Assembly (NCBI GenBank): GCA_017458585.1
Contig: JAFTAJ010000037.1
Location: 62,001-126,000, forward strand
Source of the DNA: Bacteroidaceae bacterium
GTDB lineage: Bacteria > Bacteroidota > Bacteroidia > Bacteroidales > Bacteroidaceae
Reading direction: 5' to 3'
Length of the DNA: 64,000 nucleotides
The notes under the pieces are model-generated. The model was given only the letters and a program-made list of their open reading frames with translations, had not been told where the DNA came from and did no database searches. Both the position numbers and the translations under genes were made by a program. Each line of letters opens with the position of its first letter. Position 1 is the first letter of the stretch. This document shows positions 35,226 to 45,250 of this stretch, piece by piece.

Positions 35226-36191
35226 TTATGCGACAATAAGGTAGCCGATATATGATATATATATTAGCAGTAGTACTAATCCCTCCCATCGCTCCAGAGT
35301 GCGCTTGGTAAACATAAAGAACCAGAGCAACACTGCCAGACCGCCCATTATTAGATAGTCGCGCAAAAAGCCGATGTCCGTTCCGTGAATGGGGCAGATA
35401 AGTGCTGGCAGTCCAATACCGAAAAGGACATTAAAGGTAACTGACCCGACGATATTGCCGATAGCCATGTCTTGCTGTCCCTTGCGGGCAGCAATGACTG
35501 AAGCGAATAGCTCGGGGAAGCTGGTGCCGACGGCTACGATGGTCAGGCCAATAATGCGCTCCATGTCTCGTGGGTCTGCTCCCACCATTGCGCCTATCTC
35601 GCGGGCGATGCCCGAAGCGCCATTGACAAGGATATGAGAGCCTCCCACTAGTAGACCTAGGGCAAACACGGAAAGGAGGATAGCTTTCCACAATACCATT
35701 GACGACTCTTCGTTCTCCTCGTTGGAATCGACCATTTTTGTAATGCGCCGAGAACGACGCACTTCCCATGTCACGAACATAATGAGCACGCATACCCCCA
35801 CGGCTCCGGCCAGTCTGCCAATAGTTCCGCTCATACCTACAGCCACAAGCAGCCAGCAGGCAAGTAGCATCATCGGAAGGTCTACTTTAAGGGTGAAGTT
35901 CTTTATAATGCATGGAGTAATCAGTGCAGTTACGCCCAGGATAAGGCCAATGTTTGCAATGTTAGATCCTACTACATTGCCCAAACAGATACCGGGACTA
36001 CCAGCCAGCGCGGCCTGAAGGCTGACAAACAGTTCGGGAGCACTGGTGCCAAAGCCTATCACAGTGAGACCTATAACCATTGGACTAAGTTTTGCCCACT
36101 TGGCGATGCTGACGGCGCCTTCCACAAGCCAATCGCCACCTTTGATAAGTAGGACAAAGCCAAGTAAAACGAAGATTATATCCAGTAACAT
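35226..36191 (-). CDS. CaCA-family calcium/sodium antiporter (YrbG type)
   Basis: 321 residues with ten membrane segments and both alpha repeats: GFGTSAPELFVSLQAALAGS with GNVVGSNIANIGLI, and AVGTSFPELFASVIAARKGQ with GNIVGSVTFNVLFG. These hold the acidic and Asn residues that bind the cation. It exchanges calcium or a related cation for sodium or protons. It begins 12 bases after the nucleoside-recognition gene, with which it shares an operon. Confidence 0.92.
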   Translation of the reverse strand: MLLDIIFVLLGFVLLIKGGDWLVEGAVSIAKWAKLSPMVIGLTVIGFGTSAPELFVSLQAALAGSPGICLGNVVGSNIANIGLILGVTALITPCIIKNFTLKVDLPMMLLACWLLVAVGMSGTIGRLAGAVGVCVLIMFVTWEVRRSRRITKMVDSNEENEESSMVLWKAILLSVFALGLLVGGSHILVNGASGIAREIGAMVGADPRDMERIIGLTIVAVGTSFPELFASVIAARKGQQDMAIGNIVGSVTFNVLFGIGLPALICPIHGTDIGFLRDYLIMGGLAVLLWFFMFTKRTLERWEGLVLLLIYISYIGYLIVA

Positions 36192-36203
36192 AAACTTAAT
36201 CGT

Positions 36204-37442
36204 CTAATCCGTGGCAAAGAAAAGATAACATACCAGTATCGCCGCTATAATTCCAATCAGGTCGGCCAGCAGTCCGCAGACCACAGCATGACGTGTCTTG
36301 CTTATTCCTACTGCACCGAAATACACTGCCAAAATATAGAATGTGGTGTCTGTGCTTCCTTGGAAGATGCAGCTGAGACGACCGATAAACGAATCTGCAC
36401 CGAAGTTGGTCATGGCGTCCACCATCATGCCTCTAGCGCCGCTACCAGAGAGAGGTTTCATCAGTGCTGTAGGCAATGCGCCAACCCAGTCGGCAGCTAT
36501 ACCCAGGCCCTCAATAACATGCTGCAATCCTATTACGAGCCAGTCCATTGCTCCCGAAGCGCGAAAAACTCCTATCGCCACGAGCATAGCTACAAGATAA
36601 GGGATTATCCTTACAGCTGTCTGAAACCCTTCCTTGGCTCCTTCCACGAAAGCGTCGTAGACATTGATGCGCTTTCTCACTCCGGAAAAGAGGAAAAGCA
36701 TGATGATAATCATCAGCAATAGATTGGCTCCCATGGTAGTTATCGTGTTCAGCGATTGCTTATCCATTTGGGTGAAGCCCCAGATTATGCCTGCCACAGC
36801 AAGGCAGGCTCCACCAAGCGTAAGGATGAGAGTGCGATTAAAGAGGTTTATCTTTTGATAAATAGAGGTAATAATTACTCCACCGAGAGTGGCGGCGAAA
36901 GTGGCTATCAGTATAGGCAGGAATACATCGGTGGGCTGTGCGGCTCCGAGTTGTGCCCTATACACCAGAATAGAGATTGGCACAATGGTCAGTCCGCTCG
37001 TGTTGAGCACCAAAAACATTATCATTGGGTTGGTAGCCGTGTCCTTCTTTTTGTTTAGTTCCTGCAGCCCCTCCATAGTCTTGAGTCCCAAAGGGGTTGC
37101 CGCGTTGTCTAGTCCGAGCATGTTGGCCGAGATATTCATAAACATATTGCCAAACACGGGATGATTCTTGGGAATGTCGGGAAAAAGTTTTACCATAACG
37201 GGACTCAGACAGCGAGCCAGCGCATTTACCAGCCCACCCTTTTCTCCAATCTTCATGATGCCCAGCCATAGTGAGAGTACACCAGTGAGGCCGAGGCTCA
37301 ACTCAAAAGCAGTCTTGGCAGTATCAAAAGTAGAGTCCATGATAGCGGGAAACACATCCATGTCTCCCATGAACACCAATTTAATTAGGGCTATCACAAA
37401 AGCGATAGCGAAAAAGGCTATCCAGATATAATTAAGTACCAT
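36204..37442 (-). CDS. Fused SpmA/SpmB-type nucleoside-recognition membrane protein
   Basis: 412 residues with two Gate (nucleoside-recognition) domains: the N-terminal SpmA-like half (ELSLGLTGVLSLWLGIMKIG, NISANMLGLDNAATPLGLK) and the SpmB-like half (FVEGAKEGFQTAVRIIPYLV, LSGSGARGMMVDA). In spore formers SpmA and SpmB are separate proteins; Bacteroidetes often carry the fusion. The transport substrate is unknown. The TACCTTTG box at 37450-37457 lies so close to the ATG that the message may have almost no leader. Confidence 0.88.
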   Translation of the reverse strand: MVLNYIWIAFFAIAFVIALIKLVFMGDMDVFPAIMDSTFDTAKTAFELSLGLTGVLSLWLGIMKIGEKGGLVNALARCLSPVMVKLFPDIPKNHPVFGNMFMNISANMLGLDNAATPLGLKTMEGLQELNKKKDTATNPMIMFLVLNTSGLTIVPISILVYRAQLGAAQPTDVFLPILIATFAATLGGVIITSIYQKINLFNRTLILTLGGACLAVAGIIWGFTQMDKQSLNTITTMGANLLLMIIIMLFLFSGVRKRINVYDAFVEGAKEGFQTAVRIIPYLVAMLVAIGVFRASGAMDWLVIGLQHVIEGLGIAADWVGALPTALMKPLSGSGARGMMVDAMTNFGADSFIGRLSCIFQGSTDTTFYILAVYFGAVGISKTRHAVVCGLLADLIGIIAAILVCYLFFATD

Positions 37443-37449
37443 ACGGCTG

Positions 37450-37493
37450 CAAAGGTAGTAATAAATTAGGAGTTAGGAGTTAGGAATTAAGAG
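37450..37493 (-). promoter_or_regulatory. -7 box next to the ATG, preceded by a TTAGGAG repeat
   Basis: TACCTTTG on the minus strand (37450-37457) predicts a start at about 37443-37446, next to the ATG at 37442. Just upstream, on the plus strand, TTAGGAG twice, TTAGGAA and TTAAGAG run at a 7-base step (37466-37493) and reach across the stop codon of the methyltransferase gene. Confidence 0.55.
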
Positions 37494-38683
37494 TTTTCGT
37501 GCGCTTTTGTGCATTTTATCAGAACATGGCGTCCGTTAGCCATTGTTGTAGCAAAGAGATAGATGTCACCGCCGTCCTTTAGCTTCAGTTTTTTGTGCAA
37601 GTCGTCGGCAGTTGAAGGAAAATTGCGCACTGTGATATTGGCTTGCTTTGTATCACTGAGTATGCTGCGCAAGTCATGTTTGCCAAAGCTGCACGAATCC
37701 ACTACTTTGAAGCTGCGCCCAGGGTAATTGTCTCTCCGTTCATTGCAAGTGTAGAGATGGCTGTCGCTATGTAATTTAAGGAGATTATAATTATGAGCCA
37801 CTTTATCTTGCACTCCCGCCTTGAGCACTGAGGCGTTTGGTTCGTATAGGTAATCTCCGATTTCATCGCACAAATTGGTTTGTTGGTTGTAAATGTCTCT
37901 TATCGGGCAGACAACATCAGGGTCTGTCGTTTTCAGATTTACGCAATAGATGTTGGGAGTGGATTTGTTCTTGCTCAGGACAAAGAGAAGTTCCTTGCAT
38001 TCTCCGCGCAAGCTTACCACATGAACTTCTATGACGGAGTCCAGCTTGCGCAATGCCATGCTGATGTCTAACATAGGAGAGAGTTTCACCATAACAAGCG
38101 AAGCCTTGTCCAATAGTCTGTCCTGCATTTCCACTACATTGGGCGAACAATCCTCCAGGGCTACCATCTTACGCTTGGCTTCGTCACGGCGGGCGGGATC
38201 CAGATATGCCAGAGAGATATTATGCAGCCCAGATAGTGTATTGCCAATGCAATCTGCACAGTTCCCTTCGGCATTGTCCAGTCCCAACAAAGGGAAGTTG
38301 TGTGTTGCTACTCTGTAGAGGTCTGACTGTTTCTCAACATAGACAGCTCTTTCAAAGAGTGAGGCAAGAAAAAAGAAGTCTACTCCGAAACCTCCTGTCA
38401 GATCGACGAGCATAGTTCGTTGGTCTTTGTTGGACAAGAGGCGCTCTGCAATCGCTCGCTTATATTGCGCAGTGGGTTCACTAGAGCATTGCTCCATTGC
38501 AAGTTTTGGCGGAAACCATAGTCCTTTCGTCTGTGCCCATAGCGGCAGCTTCTTCTTGGCGATTTGCCGACCTTCTATCTGCTGCATACACCACAACGCA
38601 TCCACTTCGTCAGGGATATGGCTCAGAGCTAGCTTGCGCACATCGTCGCTGCTATGCTTCTCAATATATTCCTCGTTAGTCAT
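37487..38683 (-). CDS. THUMP-like domain SAM-dependent methyltransferase (PG_1098 type)
   Basis: 398 residues. An N-terminal helical part (LPLWAQTKGLWFPPKLAMEQ) is followed by a Rossmann methyltransferase core with motif I VDLTGGFGVDFFFLA and the AYLDPARRDEAKRK loop, then a C-terminal ferredoxin/THUMP-like domain. The family is typical of Bacteroidetes and probably methylates RNA; the target is unknown. It follows the family-4 uracil-DNA glycosylase by six bases. Its last two codons and stop fall in a heptad repeat. Confidence 0.85.
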   Translation of the reverse strand: MTNEEYIEKHSSDDVRKLALSHIPDEVDALWCMQQIEGRQIAKKKLPLWAQTKGLWFPPKLAMEQCSSEPTAQYKRAIAERLLSNKDQRTMLVDLTGGFGVDFFFLASLFERAVYVEKQSDLYRVATHNFPLLGLDNAEGNCADCIGNTLSGLHNISLAYLDPARRDEAKRKMVALEDCSPNVVEMQDRLLDKASLVMVKLSPMLDISMALRKLDSVIEVHVVSLRGECKELLFVLSKNKSTPNIYCVNLKTTDPDVVCPIRDIYNQQTNLCDEIGDYLYEPNASVLKAGVQDKVAHNYNLLKLHSDSHLYTCNERRDNYPGRSFKVVDSCSFGKHDLRSILSDTKQANITVRNFPSTADDLHKKLKLKDGGDIYLFATTMANGRHVLIKCTKAHENS

Positions 38684-38689
38684 AGGAGG

Positions 38690-39280
38690 TCAATGATAAT
38701 CGCTGTGATGATTTGGATCTACTAGTTCGCGGTATTTGTCAATCACCAGTTTGAAGTCTTCCCACACAGGCCGCTTAAGCTCGGGATTGCGTAGCAGGGC
38801 AGAGGGATGATAAGTGGGCATCACCATTCGTCCTTGCCATTCCATCCATTTGCCGCGTAGCCGTGTAATGCGTGCCTCAGGGTCGATAAGACCTTTCAGC
38901 GCGGTAGCTCCGAGCAGTACGATAATAGTAGGATTTACAATCTCTATCTGTTTGAGAAGTAAGGGTAGGCATGCCTGACGCTCTTCAGGCAACGGGTCGC
39001 GATTGCTAGGTGGACGACACTTTACGATATTGGCTATAAAGGTATTGGTCTGACGGGAAAAACCTGAGACTGCCAAGATTTTATCAAGCAGATGCCCGGA
39101 CTCCCCTACAAAAGGTCGCCCTTGCTGATCCTCATGAAAGCCTGGACCCTCGCCGATACACATTAGCTTTGCGGTGGGAAAACCTTCACCTGGCACAGCA
39201 TGAGTACGTGTGGCACTCAGCCCGCAGCGCTTGCAGATTTTTACATATTCTGCTATTTTGTCGAGTGTAATGTCTGCCAT
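38690..39280 (-). CDS. Family-4-type uracil-DNA glycosylase
   Basis: 196 residues with the iron-sulfur Cys set Cys16, Cys19, Cys88 and Cys104, the active-site GEGPGFHEDQQGRPFVG segment and the C-terminal PTYHPSALLR motif. It removes uracil from DNA. The window also encodes a family-1 Ung (50703-51431), so two unrelated uracil glycosylases are present. The start lies four bases after the C10 protease stop. Confidence 0.92.
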   Translation of the reverse strand: MADITLDKIAEYVKICKRCGLSATRTHAVPGEGFPTAKLMCIGEGPGFHEDQQGRPFVGESGHLLDKILAVSGFSRQTNTFIANIVKCRPPSNRDPLPEERQACLPLLLKQIEIVNPTIIVLLGATALKGLIDPEARITRLRGKWMEWQGRMVMPTYHPSALLRNPELKRPVWEDFKLVIDKYRELVDPNHHSDYH

Positions 39281-39284
39281 CCCT

Positions 39285-41363
39285 TTACTTGTCTCCTTCT
39301 ACTATATAGTTGTAGATGGCAACTATGTCTGCGGTGTTGACAGCCCCGTCGCCATTGACATTGGCGGTGTCACGGCTAAAACCGGAGGCCTCGCCTTTCT
39401 CGATAAAGGCATACACACCTACCACATCGGCGGTGTTGACGACAGTGTCATTGTTGATATCGGCTGCAGGCAACTCCACGATGTTACCAAACTCTTTCCA
39501 TCCTTCAAGATATTTTACTTTTTTCTTGCAGCCATGAGGCACACGCAGGGTAGCCTGATCATAGATGGCGTGGGGGTCGGTGCCGAAATAATCGTAAAAA
39601 GCGGTGGAGGGGATAGCTCTAGGATTCTTGGCGAGATAGGTCACTGTGGTTATGCCTCGGCATCCGTCGAAGCAATAGTCTTCCATTTTTTCCAGTGAGG
39701 CAGGAATTGTGACGGAGGTGATATTGATGCAGTGTTCAAAGGAAGCGAAACCGAGGTTTTTCAGTCCCTCGGGTAAAGTGAGGCTGGTCAGTCCCCTGCA
39801 AGAAACGAAGGCATTGTTGCCGATGGAGGTAACGGAGGAGGGAATGCTCAAGTTGCTCAGAGTGGTGCAACTCTTAAACGCATCTTCTCCAATGGAAGTG
39901 ACAGAAAGTGGTATCTTTATACTGCCCAGAGAAGCGTTGTTGGTGAAAGCGCCTTTGTCGATACTGCGGATGTTGCGTGGAAGTGATAAATTGAAGAAAA
40001 CTATATCGCTAAGCAAATCACTGGTAAAGTTGTCACTGCTGCTGGTGGCATCTCCCAAATCAATGGTTTCAATCAGAGTCTGTTTTCCCTTGTTCCTTAA
40101 GGCGAAGAAGTCGGAGGCTCCGAGATTGCCGGTCACCTTGACGGCAAAGAGATTGTCGTTGTCGATAACGCTGAGAGCCGAGCCCAAAGTGCCTGCGGTG
40201 AGTTGTGTGGGCGTGGGCGTCTTGTTGGTGGGTCTGGCGAGAAGAAAGTCTTCTATTTCATATTTATCCATTTTGGGGAATAGATAGTATCCGTCGCCGA
40301 CACCTTCCCAACCGAAGTTGGCGTGCAGGAAGCCGCTCTCGTCATACCCGTCAATGATAAAGGCGTGGCCAGGACCAGAAACGATAAGGGGAGTGTTGGA
40401 AGCGAGGTATTTGTACATGATGTTCTGAAACAGTGTTGCATCACCAACATAGTGGGCGTCGTAGTTGAAATACTGCGTAAGGGCACTAGCGGCAATAGTC
40501 ATGGCAGCGGCGCTTCCCTTTGGTGTGTAGTTCATGTCGCTGGCTATGCCGCATGCCAACATCAGTGTTGCTACGGCATCTGCTTGTTTTTGCGTGAAGT
40601 CGGGCTCCAATGTAAAGGTGTTGTTATCGGGATTGAAACTGTAGGAGTAGTCATATTCGTCCAGCATGTTAGACCAGTCGAAGTAGATTTTTCCGAAGTC
40701 CATCGTCAGCACTTCTTCAGTGCCGTTGCCTTGTTGTACGCTCAGTGAGTGGCTGCCCTGCCCATGGGCAGGATAGCGATAGTAGTTCATCAGTTGGCTC
40801 ATTGAAGTGGCGATGCAGCCGGTCGGAATCTCGGCATAGGTGCCTTTGTCCGAGGGATAGTTGTAGCTGTCGTCAGAACTCTTGATGTAGTGTGGCACCA
40901 TGGCGTTGTAAGGTTCCCATTGGCTCCACAGGGTCATGATTAGCGGCTCTATTTGGCGAGGTACACTCTCGGGCATCTTTATGCTTGTCTGTTCAAAGAT
41001 GTACGAGGGCGCTTCTTCCGCCAGCAAGGTGTTGGTGGTCTCTATCCAAGCAGTCAGGGCTGGCGGCATGCAGGGCTCGCTATAAGCCGATTCTGAATAA
41101 CCTAGCACAGGCCTCACTTCTTTATTCCTTGCCAGCACCACAAAGCCGTCGCCATCAGTGGCTACCGCGAGATTTTCTTTTTGCAGTGCAAATATTATAT
41201 CTTCGGCGCGGTAGGCTTTGGAGGCAGACATTCCGTTTTGCTGACCTGCACGGTCGGCAAAAAAAGTTGCTGCCGCCTCTCTCAGCTCATCATCAGTGCG
41301 CATTTGGGCTCTTGCTGCGGCGAGAGTAAGCAGGGAAATCAAGATGCAGAGTATTCTGTACAT
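39285..41363 (-). CDS. Secreted C10 (streptopain-like) protease with leucine-rich repeats and a dockerin-like tail
   Basis: 692 residues. A signal peptide (ending AAARA) and an inhibitor-like propeptide (about 20-130) come before the peptidase domain with the active-site Cys183 in PTGCIATSMSQLMNYY, His333 in GPGHAFIIDGYD and NFGWEGVGDGYY. Then follow BspA-type leucine-rich repeats (about 450-600; IPLSVTSIGEDAFKSC) and two EF-hand-like dockerin repeats (about 634-690; DINNDTVVNTADVV, NVNGDGAVNTADIV). The repeats suggest surface attachment or binding. It starts 31 bases after purL with no promoter box between them. Confidence 0.9.
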   Translation of the reverse strand: MYRILCILISLLTLAAARAQMRTDDELREAAATFFADRAGQQNGMSASKAYRAEDIIFALQKENLAVATDGDGFVVLARNKEVRPVLGYSESAYSEPCMPPALTAWIETTNTLLAEEAPSYIFEQTSIKMPESVPRQIEPLIMTLWSQWEPYNAMVPHYIKSSDDSYNYPSDKGTYAEIPTGCIATSMSQLMNYYRYPAHGQGSHSLSVQQGNGTEEVLTMDFGKIYFDWSNMLDEYDYSYSFNPDNNTFTLEPDFTQKQADAVATLMLACGIASDMNYTPKGSAAAMTIAASALTQYFNYDAHYVGDATLFQNIMYKYLASNTPLIVSGPGHAFIIDGYDESGFLHANFGWEGVGDGYYLFPKMDKYEIEDFLLARPTNKTPTPTQLTAGTLGSALSVIDNDNLFAVKVTGNLGASDFFALRNKGKQTLIETIDLGDATSSSDNFTSDLLSDIVFFNLSLPRNIRSIDKGAFTNNASLGSIKIPLSVTSIGEDAFKSCTTLSNLSIPSSVTSIGNNAFVSCRGLTSLTLPEGLKNLGFASFEHCINITSVTIPASLEKMEDYCFDGCRGITTVTYLAKNPRAIPSTAFYDYFGTDPHAIYDQATLRVPHGCKKKVKYLEGWKEFGNIVELPAADINNDTVVNTADVVGVYAFIEKGEASGFSRDTANVNGDGAVNTADIVAIYNYIVEGDK

Positions 41364-41394
41364 TGTTATTTTCCTTTATATTCTTTGTCGATGT

Positions 41395-44300
41395 CTATCT
41401 CCCTTTTTCCTCGCACCACTTGCGAGCATTGACAAAGGCCTCTACCCACGGAGTGATATCATCGGCCAGACGGTCGGAAGGATAGGTGCCGCACTGCCAG
41501 GGGAAGAAGGCGCGTTCTGGATGAGGCATCATCGCCAAGTGGCGGCCGTCCGTCGAGCAGATGCCCGCGGTGCAGTAGTCGGAGCCGTTGGGGTTGGCGG
41601 GGTAGCCTTCGTAGCTGTACTTAAGTACAATATTATATTTATCTTCAGGATAGGGAAGCTGGAAGCGTCCCTCACCGTGAGCTACCCACACACCGAGTTT
41701 GTTGCCGCTCAGCGAACCGAGCATCACACTGCGGTTTGTCTGCACAGTCACTCCAACGAAGCCGCTCTCAAACTTGTGGCTTATGTTGTGGAGCATCTTG
41801 CTGCTATTGGGCAGTTCTGGATTGACGAGTCCCAGTTCTACCATCAGCTGACAGCCGTTACATACGCCGAGGCTGAGGGTGTCTTTGCGAGCATAGAAGC
41901 GGTCGAGGGTTGCTTTGGCACGTGGATTATAAAGGAAGGCTCCTGCCCATCCCTTGGCGGAACCGAGTACGTCGGAGTTGGAGAATCCGCCGCAGAAAAC
42001 AATCATCTGTATGTCATCGAGCGTCTCACGACCACTGATGAGGTCGGTCATCATCACGTCCTTTACATCAAAGCCTGCCAGATGGAGCACATATGCCATC
42101 TCCCTTTCGCCATTAGTGCCTTTTTCGCGGATTATGGCAGCCTTTACGCCCGATCTGTCTTTCCTGTCGGGACTGATGCCCAACTGGGCAAACTGGCCGG
42201 TGAAACCGCGGTTAAAGGCAAACTCCACGGGCTGCTCCTTGTAGTTGCTATAGCGCTCATCAGCCGTGCCGTTGAAACTCTGGTGCATGTCGAGCATATA
42301 GGAAGTATGATACCACACGTCGCGTAGGTAGTCAATGCCAAACTGATGGGTTATGCCGTCTTGGCTTACCAAGATATGGCGTTCATCGCTGGGCTTGCCA
42401 ATCTCCACGAAGGCTACGCCAGCATCGTCGAGCACTTTCTTTACTGCGGTCTTGTTGCTGTTGGCTATCTGGATTACCACTCCAGGATTCTCTGCGAAGA
42501 GAATCTTCACGAGGTCGGGCTCTTTTAAGCCGTCCACGTTAATCTTCATGCCACCCTCTACGTTAGCGAAGCACATCTCCAACAATGTGGTGATTAGTCC
42601 ACCGGCGGAGATGTCGTGACCTGCAATCACGAGGCGCTTGTCTATAAGTTGCTGCACTGCGTTGAAGGCTGCGCGGAAGTAGTCGGCACTCTTGCAGGTT
42701 GGAACATCGCTGCCCACATAGCCGAGGCTTTGGGCAAAGGCTGAGCCGCCGAGGCGTAGCTTGTCAAAGCTGAAGTCAATATGCAACAAGGTGGTCTTGG
42801 CATCGTTTTTAATTACGGGGCTTACTACCTTGCGCACATCGCTCACTTGACCGCCCGCACTAACTATCACGGTACCTGGCGATATTATTTTGTCGCCGTT
42901 GGGATACTGCTGACTCATGGAGAGCGAGTCCTTTCCTGTTGGTACATTTATTTTAAGAGCGCAGCAAAAGTCGCTCAAGGCTTGCACTGCCTTGTAAAGG
43001 CGGGCATCCTCGCCCTTCTGCGAGCGACAGGGCCACATCCAGTTTGCACTCAGCGATATACTATCCATGCCTTCCTCCAGTGGTGCCCACACAATGTTGG
43101 TCAGCGCTTCGCTTACGGTCAGCACGGAGCCTGCCTCGGGGCTAGCAAGTCCTGCCTGAGGCGCATGGCCTAATGCAGTGGCGATGCCCTTGCAGCCTCT
43201 GTAATCGAGGGCTACCACGCCAACGTCGCTCAGCGGCAGCTGCAACTCGCCCTGACACTGCTGGCGTGCAATCTTGCCAGTCACGGAGCGATCCACCTTG
43301 TTAGTGAGCCAATCCTTGCAGGCCACGCTTTCCAATTGTAGCATTGACTCTAGGTATTCGGCAATTTTACCTTGCTCATACACAACGTCTTGGTATGTGC
43401 GCTCCACAGTCTCATCAACCATTACCGTTTTGGGTGAGTGGCCGAACATCTGAGCTACGTCGAGGTCGAAAGGTTTTACGCCGTCAGCTTGCTGGAAGGA
43501 GAAATGAGCATCGCCTGTTGTCTCGCCCACTACATACATCGGGGCTCTCTCCCTCTCGGCAATCTTCTGCACATGGTCGAGGTGCTTCTCGTCGATGAGC
43601 AGGCCCATGCGCTCCTGGCTTTCGTTGGCTATTATCTCTTTGGCCGACAGGGTGCTGTCGCCAATAGGTAGTCTGGTCATGTCTATCTTGCCGCCGCACT
43701 CCTCTACCAGTTCCGACAGACAGTTGACGTGCCCAGCTGAGCCATGGTCGTGAATCGAGACGATGGGGTTGACGTCCTCCTCGCAGAGGGTGCGCACCAG
43801 ATTGTAGGCTCTCTTCTGCATTTCGGGATTGGCGCGCTGCACAGCGTTGAGCTCAATGCCGTTGGAATAGCGGCCCGTATCTACGGAGCTCACTGAGCCG
43901 CCGCCGAGGCCGATGCGATAGTTGTCGCCGCCGACCACCACAATTTTATTGCCCTTGTGTGGTTCCTTCTTAAGGCAGTCGCGCTTGGAGCCGTAGCCCA
44001 CACCACCGGCAAGCATCACCACCTTGTCATAGCCATATTCCTCGCCGTTCTCTTTATGCTCGAAGGTAAGCACAGAGCCCGTGATGAGTGGTTGACCAAA
44101 TTTGTTACCGAAGTCGCTGGCACCGTTGGAAGCCTTTATAAGAATCTGTTCGGGAGTCTGGTAGAGCCAGGGACGTGCGTCCATTGCTTCGCCGTTGGGC
44201 GAAGCGGGGAGCGGACTCCTGTAGGCAGTCATATACACCGCAGTACCCGCTATGGGCCATGAGCCAGTGCCGCCACCCATACGGTCGCGTATCTCACCGC

Positions 44301-45096
44301 CGGTGCCGGTAGAGGCTCCATTGAAGGGCTCCACGGTGGTCGGGAAGTTATGTGTCTCGGCTTTGAGAGAGATAACACTTTCTATATTTTTGATGACGAA
44401 GTAGTCGCTGGTGCTGCCGTCCTGCGGAGCGAACTGCTCTACCATCGGGCCTTGAGCGAAGGCAACATTGTCCTTGTAGGCGGAGAGAATCTTGTGTGGG
44501 TTCTCTTTAGTCGTTTTTTTGATCATGGCGAAGAGTGAAGAGGGCATCTCTTTGCCGTCGATGATGAAAGAACCACCGAAAATCTTGTGGCGGCAGTGCT
44601 CAGAGTTAATTTGTGCGAATCCAAACACCTCTGAGTCGGTTAGTTTGCGACCCAACTGTCGCTCTACCTTGTGCAGGTATTCTATCTCTTCAGACGAGAG
44701 GGCAAGACCCTCCTCCTCGTTATATTCCTCGATGTTTTCGATAACTCTTATCGGCGCAGGCTTGAGATTTACGTCAAAGATCTTACCGTCGAGCCCACGG
44801 TAGAGGCGCTGTAGCATAGGGTCGTGGTCAGCGTCTTCAGCCGTAACGGGAAAGAACTCTTCTATGCGCACGATACCACCGATGTTCATGTTCTGCGTTA
44901 TCTCCACAGCGTTAGTGCTCCACGGCGTTACCATTTCGCGGCGTGGGCCGACAAAACAACCATCTATACTGTCGCTATTGACAGCCTCAGCTCCGCCAAA
45001 AAGCCAGCAGAGCGCATCAATCTCCTGCTGCGAGAGTGCCTTATTCATCTGTACGGCAATTACACTGGCCTCAGATGTTCTGAAAAACTTAATCAT
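41395..45096 (-). CDS. purL: Phosphoribosylformylglycinamidine synthase
   Basis: 1233 residues, the long single-chain form. It turns FGAR, glutamine and ATP into FGAM in purine synthesis. Visible parts are the N-terminal domain, the substrate-binding halves (NSEHCRHKIFGG, KAETHNFPTTVEPFNGASTG, ISVHDHGSAGHV-like IVSIHDHGSAGHVNC) and the C-terminal glutaminase with Cys in GVCNGCQLMVELG and His-Glu in MMPHPERAFFPWQ. A -7 box (TAATTTCG) lies 28 bases upstream. Confidence 0.97.
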   Translation of the reverse strand: MIKFFRTSEASVIAVQMNKALSQQEIDALCWLFGGAEAVNSDSIDGCFVGPRREMVTPWSTNAVEITQNMNIGGIVRIEEFFPVTAEDADHDPMLQRLYRGLDGKIFDVNLKPAPIRVIENIEEYNEEEGLALSSEEIEYLHKVERQLGRKLTDSEVFGFAQINSEHCRHKIFGGSFIIDGKEMPSSLFAMIKKTTKENPHKILSAYKDNVAFAQGPMVEQFAPQDGSTSDYFVIKNIESVISLKAETHNFPTTVEPFNGASTGTGGEIRDRMGGGTGSWPIAGTAVYMTAYRSPLPASPNGEAMDARPWLYQTPEQILIKASNGASDFGNKFGQPLITGSVLTFEHKENGEEYGYDKVVMLAGGVGYGSKRDCLKKEPHKGNKIVVVGGDNYRIGLGGGSVSSVDTGRYSNGIELNAVQRANPEMQKRAYNLVRTLCEEDVNPIVSIHDHGSAGHVNCLSELVEECGGKIDMTRLPIGDSTLSAKEIIANESQERMGLLIDEKHLDHVQKIAERERAPMYVVGETTGDAHFSFQQADGVKPFDLDVAQMFGHSPKTVMVDETVERTYQDVVYEQGKIAEYLESMLQLESVACKDWLTNKVDRSVTGKIARQQCQGELQLPLSDVGVVALDYRGCKGIATALGHAPQAGLASPEAGSVLTVSEALTNIVWAPLEEGMDSISLSANWMWPCRSQKGEDARLYKAVQALSDFCCALKINVPTGKDSLSMSQQYPNGDKIISPGTVIVSAGGQVSDVRKVVSPVIKNDAKTTLLHIDFSFDKLRLGGSAFAQSLGYVGSDVPTCKSADYFRAAFNAVQQLIDKRLVIAGHDISAGGLITTLLEMCFANVEGGMKINVDGLKEPDLVKILFAENPGVVIQIANSNKTAVKKVLDDAGVAFVEIGKPSDERHILVSQDGITHQFGIDYLRDVWYHTSYMLDMHQSFNGTADERYSNYKEQPVEFAFNRGFTGQFAQLGISPDRKDRSGVKAAIIREKGTNGEREMAYVLHLAGFDVKDVMMTDLISGRETLDDIQMIVFCGGFSNSDVLGSAKGWAGAFLYNPRAKATLDRFYARKDTLSLGVCNGCQLMVELGLVNPELPNSSKMLHNISHKFESGFVGVTVQTNRSVMLGSLSGNKLGVWVAHGEGRFQLPYPEDKYNIVLKYSYEGYPANPNGSDYCTAGICSTDGRHLAMMPHPERAFFPWQCGTYPSDRLADDITPWVEAFVNARKWCEEKGR

Positions 45097-45123
45097 GATT
45101 AAAATGTTCTATTTTTAACAGCG

Positions 45124-45131
45124 CGAAATTA
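45124..45131 (-). promoter_or_regulatory. purL -7 box (TAATTTCG)
   Basis: A TTCG variant of the TAnnTTTG box on the minus strand, 28 bases before the ATG. No -33 TTTG is apparent and no purine riboswitch fold was seen in the 250-base spacer. Confidence 0.45.
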
Positions 45132-45250
45132 CGAAAAAAAAATGACACACCCAAAAGAACGAAAAAAAAGCGAGCGGAAAAAGACAATCTCCGATGGGCG
45201 ATGTTTTCATCCTCTCGGAACTAGAATGCACAAGACAACTACAAAAATAA

